DNA of 7,095 nucleotides from JBCDIQ01 sp039024295. Lineage in GTDB: Bacteria > Bacteroidota > Bacteroidia > J057. How positions within the stretch are numbered: the first letter of the stretch is position 1; the number at the start of each line of letters is the position of its first letter. Shown one piece after another: positions 1 to 6,842 of this stretch. The notes under the pieces were generated by a model. That model saw nothing but the letters and a program-made list of their open reading frames with translations, was not told the DNA's origin and did no database searches. A program made the position numbers and the translations under genes. The stretch spans positions 1 to 7,095 of the forward strand of contig JBCDIQ010000312.1 in assembly GCA_039024295.1 (NCBI GenBank). Direction: 5' to 3'.

Positions 1-1431
1 AAAAGAAAAAATACGTACAGGTCTGCTTGGAAAGCTATTACTCACTGGACCAGCCCTCTTGCCAACCTGATTCCCATCATCAAATCCCAAAGCAGCCTGA
101 GTCAGCTGACAAAGGGGAACATTGAAATTGCAGTGGTCAGTATTTGCCCGATTGAAAAGCCCGTTGCAAAATTGCTGCTAAAAAGTCAGCTGGTACCCCT
201 TTTTACACCTGTGAAAAAATGGTTGTTGAAGTCCATCCTCCATGCAAAAAATGAAGATTTCTCTGCTTTTAGCCTGTTAAAAGAAGAGATCAATTATTTA
301 CATGAAACTTGCACGGATACCCATGCAAAAGTCATCCAGCGTGCATCAGATATTGAACCTGGAAAGCTCAACCTCATCATCAGCATTGAAGGTGGGCACT
401 CTTTGGTAAATGGGAATACTTCGCATGATATATTGGAAAACCTCAAGGCCCTCAAGCAGGGCCCTGATCGTGTGCTGTACTTTACCCTGACCCATTTAGC
501 CCAAAACGCTTTGGCAAATCATGCCTATGCCATGAAAAAAGTCCTCGGAAAGCATCCTGCTGAAGAGGCTTTCTTTCCATCATCGACTGGACTGAGCAGA
601 TTGGGAACCCAAGTTATCAGCAGGATGTATGAGGAGAAGGATGGTCAACGAATCATGGTAGACATCAAGCACCTTAGCCTAAAGTCTCGTTTGGAGTTGT
701 ATAAATTAAGGCAGGAAAATAACTGGCAGGACATTCCCCTTATTGCTTCTCACTGTGCTGTGACTGGATTTCCGCATGCTCAATTACCTGATCGCATATT
801 GATGGAAGGGTCCTATGTGAAGGGAAGACGATTGGCCTTGCGCTACCGGTTACATCCTACCGAAGAAGGGCTTACCTTCAATCCCTGGTCGATCAACCTC
901 TATGATGAAGAAATTACGGAAATCATTAACTCTGGAGGGCTGATCGGTCTGAGCCTGGACGAACGCATCTTAGGAAATAACAGGAGAAGAGTAGTGACCG
1001 AAGAGGAATGGTTCTATCTTCCAGAAATGAAAAAGCTTTTCCCGTCAATTGAGGAAAAAATAACTTCGGAAAGCCAGTTTTCTTTGCCCCTGGCTAACAG
1101 GAAAAGGCCTCCGCATCTCTGGTTTTTGGCCCATAATATTCTGCACATTGTGAAGGTTGGCGGTCCACAAGCGTGGGAGCACATGTGCCTGGGCTCAGAT
1201 TTTGATGGCCTGATCAACCCCATTCGAGGAATCAGGCACACAGGGAAGTATTCGAAACTGGAAAATAGCACCGATTCCAAGAGGCGGAGACGTGGTAAAG
1301 ATCTGGTTTATGCCCTAGAACACCTTTCCAGGCGAGAGCCTGATCTTGGGTGGCCTATTCAAAATCTGGAGCAGAAAGTTCGGGGCATCATGTACAACAA
1401 TGCCCTTCGGTTCATTCAGCAGCATTTATAG
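1..1431 (+). CDS. M19 membrane-dipeptidase-like metallohydrolase (5'-partial)
   Basis: The reading frame is open from base 1 to the TAG at 1429-1431, so the start lies upstream of the window; the GTG at 133 is internal. At least 476 residues are present. Peptidase M19 enzymes (renal dipeptidase family) use a binuclear zinc site to hydrolyse dipeptides. Counting codons from base 1, visible family motifs are IEGGH (bridging-Glu region, E130), the THLAQNALANHA stretch, the VDIKH segment (H224) that resembles the family DLSH motif, the ASH motif (H251) and GSDFDG (D400). The N-terminal HxD zinc ligands are expected upstream and cannot be judged. It is longer than compact M19 enzymes, with an insertion of about 80 residues between the ASH and GSDFDG motifs, so the substrate may not be a simple dipeptide. 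It converges on the phosphatase gene and overlaps its end by 20 bp. Family assignment is fairly secure; substrate is unknown. Confidence 0.8.
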   Translation, partial: KRKNTYRSAWKAITHWTSPLANLIPIIKSQSSLSQLTKGNIEIAVVSICPIEKPVAKLLLKSQLVPLFTPVKKWLLKSILHAKNEDFSAFSLLKEEINYLHETCTDTHAKVIQRASDIEPGKLNLIISIEGGHSLVNGNTSHDILENLKALKQGPDRVLYFTLTHLAQNALANHAYAMKKVLGKHPAEEAFFPSSTGLSRLGTQVISRMYEEKDGQRIMVDIKHLSLKSRLELYKLRQENNWQDIPLIASHCAVTGFPHAQLPDRILMEGSYVKGRRLALRYRLHPTEEGLTFNPWSINLYDEEITEIINSGGLIGLSLDERILGNNRRRVVTEEEWFYLPEMKKLFPSIEEKITSESQFSLPLANRKRPPHLWFLAHNILHIVKVGGPQAWEHMCLGSDFDGLINPIRGIRHTGKYSKLENSTDSKRRRRGKDLVYALEHLSRREPDLGWPIQNLEQKVRGIMYNNALRFIQQHL

Positions 1432-3289
1432 TATGCTCCGGGAGTAGCATTGCCAGGGTGCGGTCATCATGGTGGCCTGGTGCCCAAAAATCCAGCCATT
1501 TTAGCAGGTTGCTCTCCACATTATTCAGGCTCGTGAAGGGGGAAACCACATGGTTATGGACATCCTGCCACAGGGCTTGCCAGGTGTTGCGGGAAGCAAA
1601 GCTTTTGTAAGAGCCAAACTTCGCCTCCGCTACCCCATCTGTCATGGCAAGGATCACATCCGGCCGAGAAATGATGGCATAGGCCAACTGCGATTTGAGG
1701 AAGGTGACATTTGCCCCAATTTCTGGATCAGTGAGTAACAAAGGGTTGTTTCGGAAGTGCTTGGCGTCCGGTACGCCCAGGGTGGTAAGGATTCCTTTTT
1801 CCTGCTCGAAGGCCACCGCCACCCCATCTCCCAAGGAAAGGCCCGCACAAAACCAACGCATATCCGGCAAGGGTTTGATCATGAACACACTCAAGGTAGT
1901 TCCAAAATCAGAAATGGGAAGATTCTCATGGAGGGCAAACCGCTCCACGTACCGATAGGCATTGTAAACAGCAGTCACCAGGGTGTGCTGGAAGTACGCA
2001 TTCACAAACGGATGATCAGCCCCTTTCACCTGGTCCACCAATTGAATCAATTTGGTTTCTTCCATTCGTTTTTCTTCGATACGCTTGGCCAGCACTTGCT
2101 CGGATACCTTGCAGACAAGCTCGGCTCCCTTTCTACTAAAGGTGGCATGTTGTGCTCCATCGGCCAGGCACATCAGGTACCATCCACTTTCCTGCCGATA
2201 GCGAAGGCTGAAATCATCATTGCGAAACTTACCTTCATGGGCAGGACCCAACCCACGTTTGCTGGCACCAACCAGGATATGGCCCTTTGGGCTGTTCTGT
2301 CCCAGCACGCGATGGTGAGATTTGGGGTAGGGGAGGTCAGCATCCGGCTCTTTGGTTTCCCATTGGGGTTCTGTATTTTCCTCAATCACCAGGGTAAGGG
2401 GAACCTGTATCCGCTGTTGGGGAGGATCCCCATGCCAATGAAAATCGAGAAATAAATCGAATGTCCCGGCTTTTGTGGGCGTCCCTGAAATGCTCATGTT
2501 CTGTGAAGTAAATTCAAGCCCCGTATCGGTGAGGCCTATCACCTGCAGGTCTTCCTTAAACCTGGCATCAAAAGTCATGATCTGGTGATACCGGGTGTAC
2601 ATTTTCCCGGTTTCCAGCACAATTTCCTTGGGCAATTTCCCCCGATCCGGCTGCACCTGAAGCACAAGCCGAACCTGGTATTCATTTTCATTGCGGAGAT
2701 CCGTGAAATGGAGGGGAAACTCGAAAGTACCTACTTCCCTCGGGGTACCCGTGATGCTCATGTCTTGCACATGAAAGGCAAGGTGGTCCACTTCGGATAC
2801 GCCTTCACACTCCACCTTGTATAGCTGCTCAGGTATCCGGAAAGGACTCAGGTCTAAGTGCTGATCATAAATATGTCCAACGGTTGCAACCGGGAGGGTG
2901 ATTTCGTCTGGTAAGGGAATTTTACCCCGAAACTCGATTGAAGCTTTTTCTTCCTCATTAGGAACCCCAGGTTCGGGTTCAGCCTCCAGCAAGGGCTGTA
3001 TTTCAGCAACTGCCCCTGGAGTTGCAGGAGCTTGTGGAGCAGGTATCTCCGTTTTTTTGATCTCTGATTCTGGGGACTCCTCGAGGTGTGATTCAAGCTG
3101 AGGCTGCAAAACTTCATACATGAAGGGCGCGTGTTGGGCGAAATGCTGCAGCCGCGATTGATTCAGGGTATCCACCCTGTTCCAGATTTCCAGGAGCTGG
3201 TCATCCGAGAGATGGTCTACCTTGGCAGAGCCATACGTAGTGATAATTAGCCTGAGAAGGCTTGGGGTCAAATCATCCGAGTTGGCCAT
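1412..3289 (-). CDS. PP2C-type Ser/Thr phosphatase with N-terminal helical region and two Ig-like repeats
   Basis: This 625-residue protein probably starts at the ATG at 3289 (MANSDDL); an in-frame TTG at 3352 is possible but less likely. Residues 1-80 look helical, and 80-130 are a Pro/Glu-rich linker. Two Ig-like repeats of putative-Ig (He_PIG) type follow, each ending in a related motif (SITGTPREVGTF near 177, SISGTPTKAGTF near 266). The C-terminal 270 residues are a PP2C domain: RNDDF (356-360), LADG (D377), GTT (463-465), GDG (D488), TDG (D551) and a final DDR (608-610). These acidic residues match the metal-binding positions of PP2C phosphatases, so the enzyme is probably active on phospho-Ser/Thr proteins. 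The usual Gly-rich GMGGH after the first DG is replaced by AQHATF, as in divergent bacterial PP2C_2 members. No signal peptide or membrane segment is evident. It is divergent from the exchanger gene. No partner kinase is visible. Confidence 0.85.
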   Translation of the reverse strand: MANSDDLTPSLLRLIITTYGSAKVDHLSDDQLLEIWNRVDTLNQSRLQHFAQHAPFMYEVLQPQLESHLEESPESEIKKTEIPAPQAPATPGAVAEIQPLLEAEPEPGVPNEEEKASIEFRGKIPLPDEITLPVATVGHIYDQHLDLSPFRIPEQLYKVECEGVSEVDHLAFHVQDMSITGTPREVGTFEFPLHFTDLRNENEYQVRLVLQVQPDRGKLPKEIVLETGKMYTRYHQIMTFDARFKEDLQVIGLTDTGLEFTSQNMSISGTPTKAGTFDLFLDFHWHGDPPQQRIQVPLTLVIEENTEPQWETKEPDADLPYPKSHHRVLGQNSPKGHILVGASKRGLGPAHEGKFRNDDFSLRYRQESGWYLMCLADGAQHATFSRKGAELVCKVSEQVLAKRIEEKRMEETKLIQLVDQVKGADHPFVNAYFQHTLVTAVYNAYRYVERFALHENLPISDFGTTLSVFMIKPLPDMRWFCAGLSLGDGVAVAFEQEKGILTTLGVPDAKHFRNNPLLLTDPEIGANVTFLKSQLAYAIISRPDVILAMTDGVAEAKFGSYKSFASRNTWQALWQDVHNHVVSPFTSLNNVESNLLKWLDFWAPGHHDDRTLAMLLPEHTINAAE

Positions 3290-3316
3290 AAACAGCGGGT
3301 GGAAAATATTTTTCAG

Positions 3317-3349
3317 CAAAATAAACCTATTTTTACGGCTTCGTACAAA
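3317..3349 (-). promoter_or_regulatory. Candidate Bacteroidota-type promoter for the phosphatase gene
   Basis: On the minus strand, TTTG (3349-3346) is followed after 21 bases by TTATTTTG (3324-3317), a 7-of-8 match to the Bacteroidota -7 element TAnnTTTG. The phosphatase ATG lies 27 bases downstream of it, leaving a short leader. On the plus strand the same interval contains TATTTTTA (3328-3335), also 7 of 8, which could serve the exchanger gene, but no good -33 element precedes it. AT-rich DNA produces such matches by chance, so this is tentative. Confidence 0.35.
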
Positions 3350-3360
3350 CAATTAGCCTG

Positions 3361-4527
3361 TTGAGTGGGCTTTTTCTATGTATGGCAATCATTGTTCTGT
3401 TTGGTTTAGTCGTGGCAAGTTGCCTGTTGATTTGGCGAGCAAGTGCCGGGTTTGAGGTAGCTTCTGATTACCTGGGTCGTAACCTTTCTGATGGGGTAAA
3501 AGGAGCCACTATAAACGCTATCGGAAGCTCTCTTCCCGAAATTCTGACCACCATGTTTTTCCTGTTGTTCCTCAAACAGGAAGATGGCTTTGCAGGAGGA
3601 ATTGGAACAACTGCCGGGAGTGCCATTTTCAACAGCATGATTATTCCTACCCTGGTGATGCTAATGGTGGTATGGCTGGGCATTGCCCAAAAAATTAAGC
3701 TCACACGCCGGGTAGTCTTAAGAGATGGGGTCTCCCTTATTTTAGCGGAAACCATTCTGTTATTTTCCCTCTTTTCGCCAAAACTGGAGTGGTGGCACGG
3801 TGCCATTATGATGGGCACTTACGGCATTTACATGGTGTATATGTTTGCCACCATGAGCCGGAATACGAATCCTTTGTCTGGAGAAAATTTTACATACGAA
3901 GGAGAAGTTCCATCCTCCCGAACCCGAGCCTTATTGACCCTGGACCTGGAAGGCTTGATCCTGAAAGGAACTATATCCGGGTCGCTTGCTTGGAGGCTAC
4001 TTGGGGTTTCTGTGATCATAATCGCTGCGGCGTCTGCTGTTTTGGTAGAAGTATGTGAGCAACTGGGAGCAGCATTGGGGGTAAAAGTCTATTTTGTTGC
4101 AGTTATTGTGGCCAGTGCGGCCACTTCCATTCCAGACCTCTTCCTTTCCCTAAGAGACTCTCGAAAAGGCAACTATGACGACGCCCTCTCCAATGCACTG
4201 GGAAGCAATATTTTTGATATCTGTTTTGCCCTGGGGTTTCCATTGTTTTTATACACCCTGTTGTACGGCCCTATTGAGCTTACCCCTGCCACCCATGACA
4301 GTGTGAATGAACTACGTTTATTGCTGCTGTTTCTCACCGTTGGGGCATTTCTGGTGTTTTACCTGGGGGAATACATGACCCTGGCAAAAGCCCTGATGCT
4401 TGGAGGGCTTTACGGGATATTTTCGCTTTACATTTTTGGTTCGGCTTATCAATGGAAATGGGCAATGGAGGCTTCCGAAGGGCTTCAGATGATCATTGAC
4501 CTGATTTCTTTACCAAAATCGGACTAA
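3361..4527 (+). CDS. Na+/Ca2+ exchanger (CaCA superfamily), NCKX-like alpha-2 repeat
   Basis: This integral membrane protein of up to 388 residues belongs to the cation/Ca2+ exchanger superfamily, which expels Ca2+ in exchange for Na+ (some members also carry K+). It has about ten hydrophobic segments in two halves around a hydrophilic loop (about 166-200). The first half carries the alpha-1 signature GSSLPE (55-60) and a downstream GSAIFN (86-91). The second half carries ATSIPD (254-259) and GSNIFD (281-286). The Asp residues in SIPD and NIFD follow the animal K+-dependent SLC24/NCKX pattern rather than the SLPE and NIFN of ordinary bacterial exchangers such as YrbG. The frame is open back to a stop at 3322. 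Start choice is uncertain: TTG at 3361 (used for numbering) or ATG at 3382, which still keeps the first membrane segment. It is the first of four same-strand genes; the next begins within about 85 bp. Confidence 0.88.
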   Translation: MSGLFLCMAIIVLFGLVVASCLLIWRASAGFEVASDYLGRNLSDGVKGATINAIGSSLPEILTTMFFLLFLKQEDGFAGGIGTTAGSAIFNSMIIPTLVMLMVVWLGIAQKIKLTRRVVLRDGVSLILAETILLFSLFSPKLEWWHGAIMMGTYGIYMVYMFATMSRNTNPLSGENFTYEGEVPSSRTRALLTLDLEGLILKGTISGSLAWRLLGVSVIIIAAASAVLVEVCEQLGAALGVKVYFVAVIVASAATSIPDLFLSLRDSRKGNYDDALSNALGSNIFDICFALGFPLFLYTLLYGPIELTPATHDSVNELRLLLLFLTVGAFLVFYLGEYMTLAKALMLGGLYGIFSLYIFGSAYQWKWAMEASEGLQMIIDLISLPKSD

Positions 4528-4609
4528 TCCCTTAACCGAATTAACCCAGCCAAAATATTGGATTAACATAGGAGGATGACCTTTAGGTAGGTTGATTGAC
4601 AAATCATTC

Positions 4610-5230
4610 ATGCTAATTTTCTCTATGGTCATCCCAGTGGTTGTACTTGCTACCTTGCATTCTTTTCCGTTGCCAGATAATCCAAGAGCTTCTCATGAAG
4701 TTTCTACTGATTTACGGGCTATAGTTGAGGCTGCGATGTCCTCTAGGGCATCACCTGTACGGGTAGTATTGGGAGAAAATCCCAATGAAGTTCGGCGTCA
4801 GTTGGTGGGCCTTTCCGTTGAAAAGATATACAACCCACATTGGGAGGAGGGAATGGTTTCTTCTGTGCATGCAGGATTGAAAGGCTTGAAAAAGCAAGTG
4901 GACCTCCTTTCAGGGGTACTGCTGATCCAGGCAAATGGGACTGCTGTTTCACCCAAGCACCTCAACAGGCTGATAGATGCTTTCAAGTATATGCGGGCGG
5001 ATGTGGTGGAGACCTTCACTGAAAAGGGAGGTTCCCTGCCTGTACTTTTCCACCGGGATATGCTTGAGAAAATCCTTGAACTTCCTGCAGATAGGCCTTT
5101 TTCCTTGGTTGAATTGGGAAATGACCAAAAAAAAATCAGCCTGCCTGTTCAATTGGATGAGGGAGCTGAAAAATTCCCCTTCAAGGACCTTGGGCAATAC
5201 CTGAGAAATATGTGGCGATTGGCCATTTAG
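4610..5230 (+). CDS. MocA/MobA-like nucleotidyltransferase-fold protein with degenerate active site
   Basis: This protein of about 206 residues aligns by eye along its whole length with MocA-type molybdenum-cofactor cytidylyl/guanylyltransferases. Retained fold markers, numbered from ATG 4610, are the first strand IPVVVLA, the VRVVLGENPNEVRR strand-helix unit, NPHWEEGMVSSVHAGL (75-90, very family-like), VSPKHLNRLIDAF, and LPVLF. All expected catalytic motifs are changed. The Gly-rich LAAGxSxRMG nucleotide loop reads LATLHSFPLPDN, the metal-binding CDQP reads QANGT, the GDRGAR segment reads ADRPFS, and the late DxDTPED metal motif reads EKFPFKD. It is therefore probably not a nucleotidyltransferase; it may bind a ligand or partner. 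No molybdenum-cofactor gene is nearby. The start may also be TTG 4592 or ATG 4625, the latter giving the family-typical distance to the first strand. It sits between the exchanger and the PspC gene with short gaps, probably in the same transcript. Confidence 0.75.
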   Translation: MLIFSMVIPVVVLATLHSFPLPDNPRASHEVSTDLRAIVEAAMSSRASPVRVVLGENPNEVRRQLVGLSVEKIYNPHWEEGMVSSVHAGLKGLKKQVDLLSGVLLIQANGTAVSPKHLNRLIDAFKYMRADVVETFTEKGGSLPVLFHRDMLEKILELPADRPFSLVELGNDQKKISLPVQLDEGAEKFPFKDLGQYLRNMWRLAI

Positions 5231-5270
5231 CTTACCTGTAACATTTTGGGAGGGAAGATCGTCTAGGTAA

Positions 5271-5699
5271 ATGATGAAACCCAACCTGTCCAGAGCTTCT
5301 GATACCTTAGGAAAAAGTGTAAGTGAACGCTTGCAACGCATTGCTAGCAAAATTGAAGGGTTGGTAAGCGGACGTCTTAAGCTTCGCAGAAAAAGAGGGG
5401 CAGTAGCTGGCGTCTGTGCAGGTTTAGGAGCCCTCTTCGAAGTTAATCCCCTGATATTTCGGGTGGCATTTCTCGCAGCAGGTTTTTTCACTGGCCTGGG
5501 GCTGGTGGTTTATGCATTGCTGGCTTTTGTGATCCCCAAAGAGGAACTGTTTCAATTTGAGTATGAAGATGAGGCTGGTAACACTTGGGTAGAGGAATTT
5601 GAGCCGGATTCCATAGAACTTGAGATGTGCGACAGCTGCGGAGCCACGGTGAAACCGGGATCGCGTTTTTGTTACCATTGCGGTGCCGCCATGAAGTAG
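5271..5699 (+). CDS. PspC-domain membrane protein with C-terminal zinc ribbon
   Basis: This 142-residue protein has three parts. Residues 1-36 are a basic, probably helical N-terminus. Residues about 37-92 form a PspC domain with the typical AVAGVCAGLG start, an FEVNPLIFRVAF segment, and a hydrophobic membrane stretch ending in AFVIPKEE. Residues 93-118 are an acidic linker. A zinc ribbon with Cys at 120, 123, 134 and 137 (CxxC-x10-CxxC) closes the protein. PspC proteins are inner-membrane components of envelope-stress (phage shock) responses in several phyla; the role of this ribbon-tailed version is not known. The start is ATG 5271, immediately followed by a second ATG at 5274. It lies 40 bp after the MocA-like gene. 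The zinc-ribbon tail matches in spacing the one on the next gene's product, suggesting a related partner or location. Confidence 0.87.
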   Translation: MMKPNLSRASDTLGKSVSERLQRIASKIEGLVSGRLKLRRKRGAVAGVCAGLGALFEVNPLIFRVAFLAAGFFTGLGLVVYALLAFVIPKEELFQFEYEDEAGNTWVEEFEPDSIELEMCDSCGATVKPGSRFCYHCGAAMK

Positions 5700-5758
5700 A
5701 CTCGCAACTCATTGTCCGGATTAAGGAATTTCCTGTATTATTGCTTATCTGTTTGTAT

Positions 5759-5771
5759 GTCCGTAACGGAC
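5759..5771 (+). other. Small perfect inverted repeat before the M48-like gene
   Basis: GTCCG-TAA-CGGAC forms a perfect 5-bp stem with a 3-base loop, ending 22 bases before the ATG at 5794. No T-run follows, so it is not a convincing terminator. It could be an operator or leader hairpin, or chance. The remainder of the gap between 5700 and 5793 shows nothing clear beyond a TCTGTTTG (5748-5755) that matches the -7 element at 7 of 8 positions without a good -33 partner. Confidence 0.3.
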
Positions 5772-5793
5772 TTCCACCCTAAACACCACCCAA

Positions 5794-6795
5794 ATGGAGC
5801 GTAAGCACCTCTCCTTTCTTTATTCTGATGAGTACGAGCACCCTTTTGACCGACATGCACTGAATCGGCTAGAGAAGACCCGTGGACTTCACATGGTAAG
5901 CGAAAAAATCCTGAAAGCGGGATTTGAAAAATACCTGATCATCCGACATACTGCTGATAACATCCAGGTTACCAAGGATACCATTCCTGAAGTCTACGCA
6001 CTGTTGGAGGAGGCTTGTCAGGTGCTGGATATGGAGCAGGTGCCCGAGCTATACATTTACCTGGAGGATAAAATAAAGTCCTTTACCACTGGGAGAGACC
6101 GCCAACTCATCGCGATCAGTTCTGGTTCCATTGATTTGCTCTCCGAAGATGAATTGTACTTCCTGATTGCCAGGGAACTCGGACATATTCGGTCGAACCA
6201 TGTGTTGTATAGGATGATGGCCGATTCTGTGCAAACCTTGAGTAAAATTGCAGGAGACATCAGCATGGGCTTGTCTAACTGGGTCAGCTATCCCCTCCAG
6301 ATAGCCCTTATGCATTGGTACCGGATGTCTGAATTTACCGCAGACCGTGCTGGGCTGCTAGCATGCCAATGTCTGGACACCTGCTTGAAGGCTTTCATCA
6401 AGATTGCGGGCTTGCCCCAGGTCTACCACGACCGGGTTTCTGTGGCTGATTACCGGAAGCAGGTACAGGCCTTTCATGATTTTCAGGAGAGCAATTTTGA
6501 CCGCCTCATCCAGTTTGCTGCCAATGTAGAGTACGACCAGCCGTTTCTGGCCATCCGAGCAGACCAGCTTATCACTTGGCATGATGTCGGAGCCTATCAG
6601 CAAATCCTTAATCGGATCCCCTTGCTGAAGGAAGGGAATCATACAGATTGTGAAAGCATCAACTGTCCGCAGCCCTTTGACGAATACGACAATTTCTGCA
6701 CGGAATGCGGAAAAAGGTTAAGAGGGGGGACTGCCGCTTTACCGTCTGCGCCTCCACCTCCTCCACAAGTTATTCGAGCACCTAATTCTAAATAG
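5794..6795 (+). CDS. M48-peptidase-like protein with altered zinc motif (RELGH) and C-terminal zinc ribbon
   Basis: This 333-residue protein resembles M48-family zinc metallopeptidases (HtpX/Ste24-type catalytic domain). The helix that should carry HExxH reads ARELGHIRSNH: the first zinc-ligand His is Arg127, while Glu128 and His131 remain. The downstream third-ligand motif is intact as SEFTADRAGLLACQ (E180, D184). A weakly hydrophobic stretch at about 150-172 lies between them, but there is no clear signal peptide or multi-pass membrane region. The C-terminus has a zinc ribbon (Cys 286, 291, 302, 305; Cx4C-x10-CxxC) and then a Pro-rich tail with a run of five prolines. Loss of one zinc ligand suggests an inactive or altered enzyme, perhaps a substrate-binding or regulatory protein. 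The AGG codon for Arg127 differs from both His codons at two or more bases, so a single sequencing error is unlikely. It lies 94 bp after the PspC gene and is followed by a terminator-like hairpin. Confidence 0.82.
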   Translation: MERKHLSFLYSDEYEHPFDRHALNRLEKTRGLHMVSEKILKAGFEKYLIIRHTADNIQVTKDTIPEVYALLEEACQVLDMEQVPELYIYLEDKIKSFTTGRDRQLIAISSGSIDLLSEDELYFLIARELGHIRSNHVLYRMMADSVQTLSKIAGDISMGLSNWVSYPLQIALMHWYRMSEFTADRAGLLACQCLDTCLKAFIKIAGLPQVYHDRVSVADYRKQVQAFHDFQESNFDRLIQFAANVEYDQPFLAIRADQLITWHDVGAYQQILNRIPLLKEGNHTDCESINCPQPFDEYDNFCTECGKRLRGGTAALPSAPPPPPQVIRAPNSK

Positions 6796-6809
6796 CTGAA
6801 CAAAATAGA

Positions 6810-6831
6810 CCGATGCTCGCTACAGCATCGG
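6810..6831 (+). terminator. Terminator-like hairpin after the M48-like gene, possibly bidirectional
   Basis: CCGATGCT pairs perfectly with AGCATCGG around a 6-base loop, beginning 14 bases after the stop codon at 6795. On the plus strand it is followed by a pyrimidine-rich, interrupted T stretch (CCTTATTCCTT). On the minus strand it is followed by TCTATTTTG. It probably ends the four-gene transcript and may also stop transcription coming from the other side. The T-tract is imperfect, so efficiency is uncertain. Confidence 0.6.
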
Positions 6832-6842
6832 CCTTATTCCTT

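Noticed and set aside
133..135. GTG at 133 as the start of the dipeptidase-like gene
   Set aside because: The frame is open and protein-like back to base 1 (SQSSLSQLTKGN precedes it and fits the family), so the true start is upstream of the window.
1757..2455. 232-codon open frame on the plus strand
   Set aside because: It lies entirely opposite the PP2C and Ig-like coding sequence, resembles no known family, and the minus-strand frame has clear domain motifs.
3290..3352. TTG at 3352 as the start of the phosphatase gene
   Set aside because: It would add 21 basic, hydrophobic residues encoded across the candidate promoter; the ATG at 3289 gives a normal start.
4570..4590. AGGAGG directly followed by ATG as the true start of the MocA-like gene
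   Set aside because: The ATG abuts the AGGAGG with no spacing and its frame stops after four codons, in a different frame from the gene.
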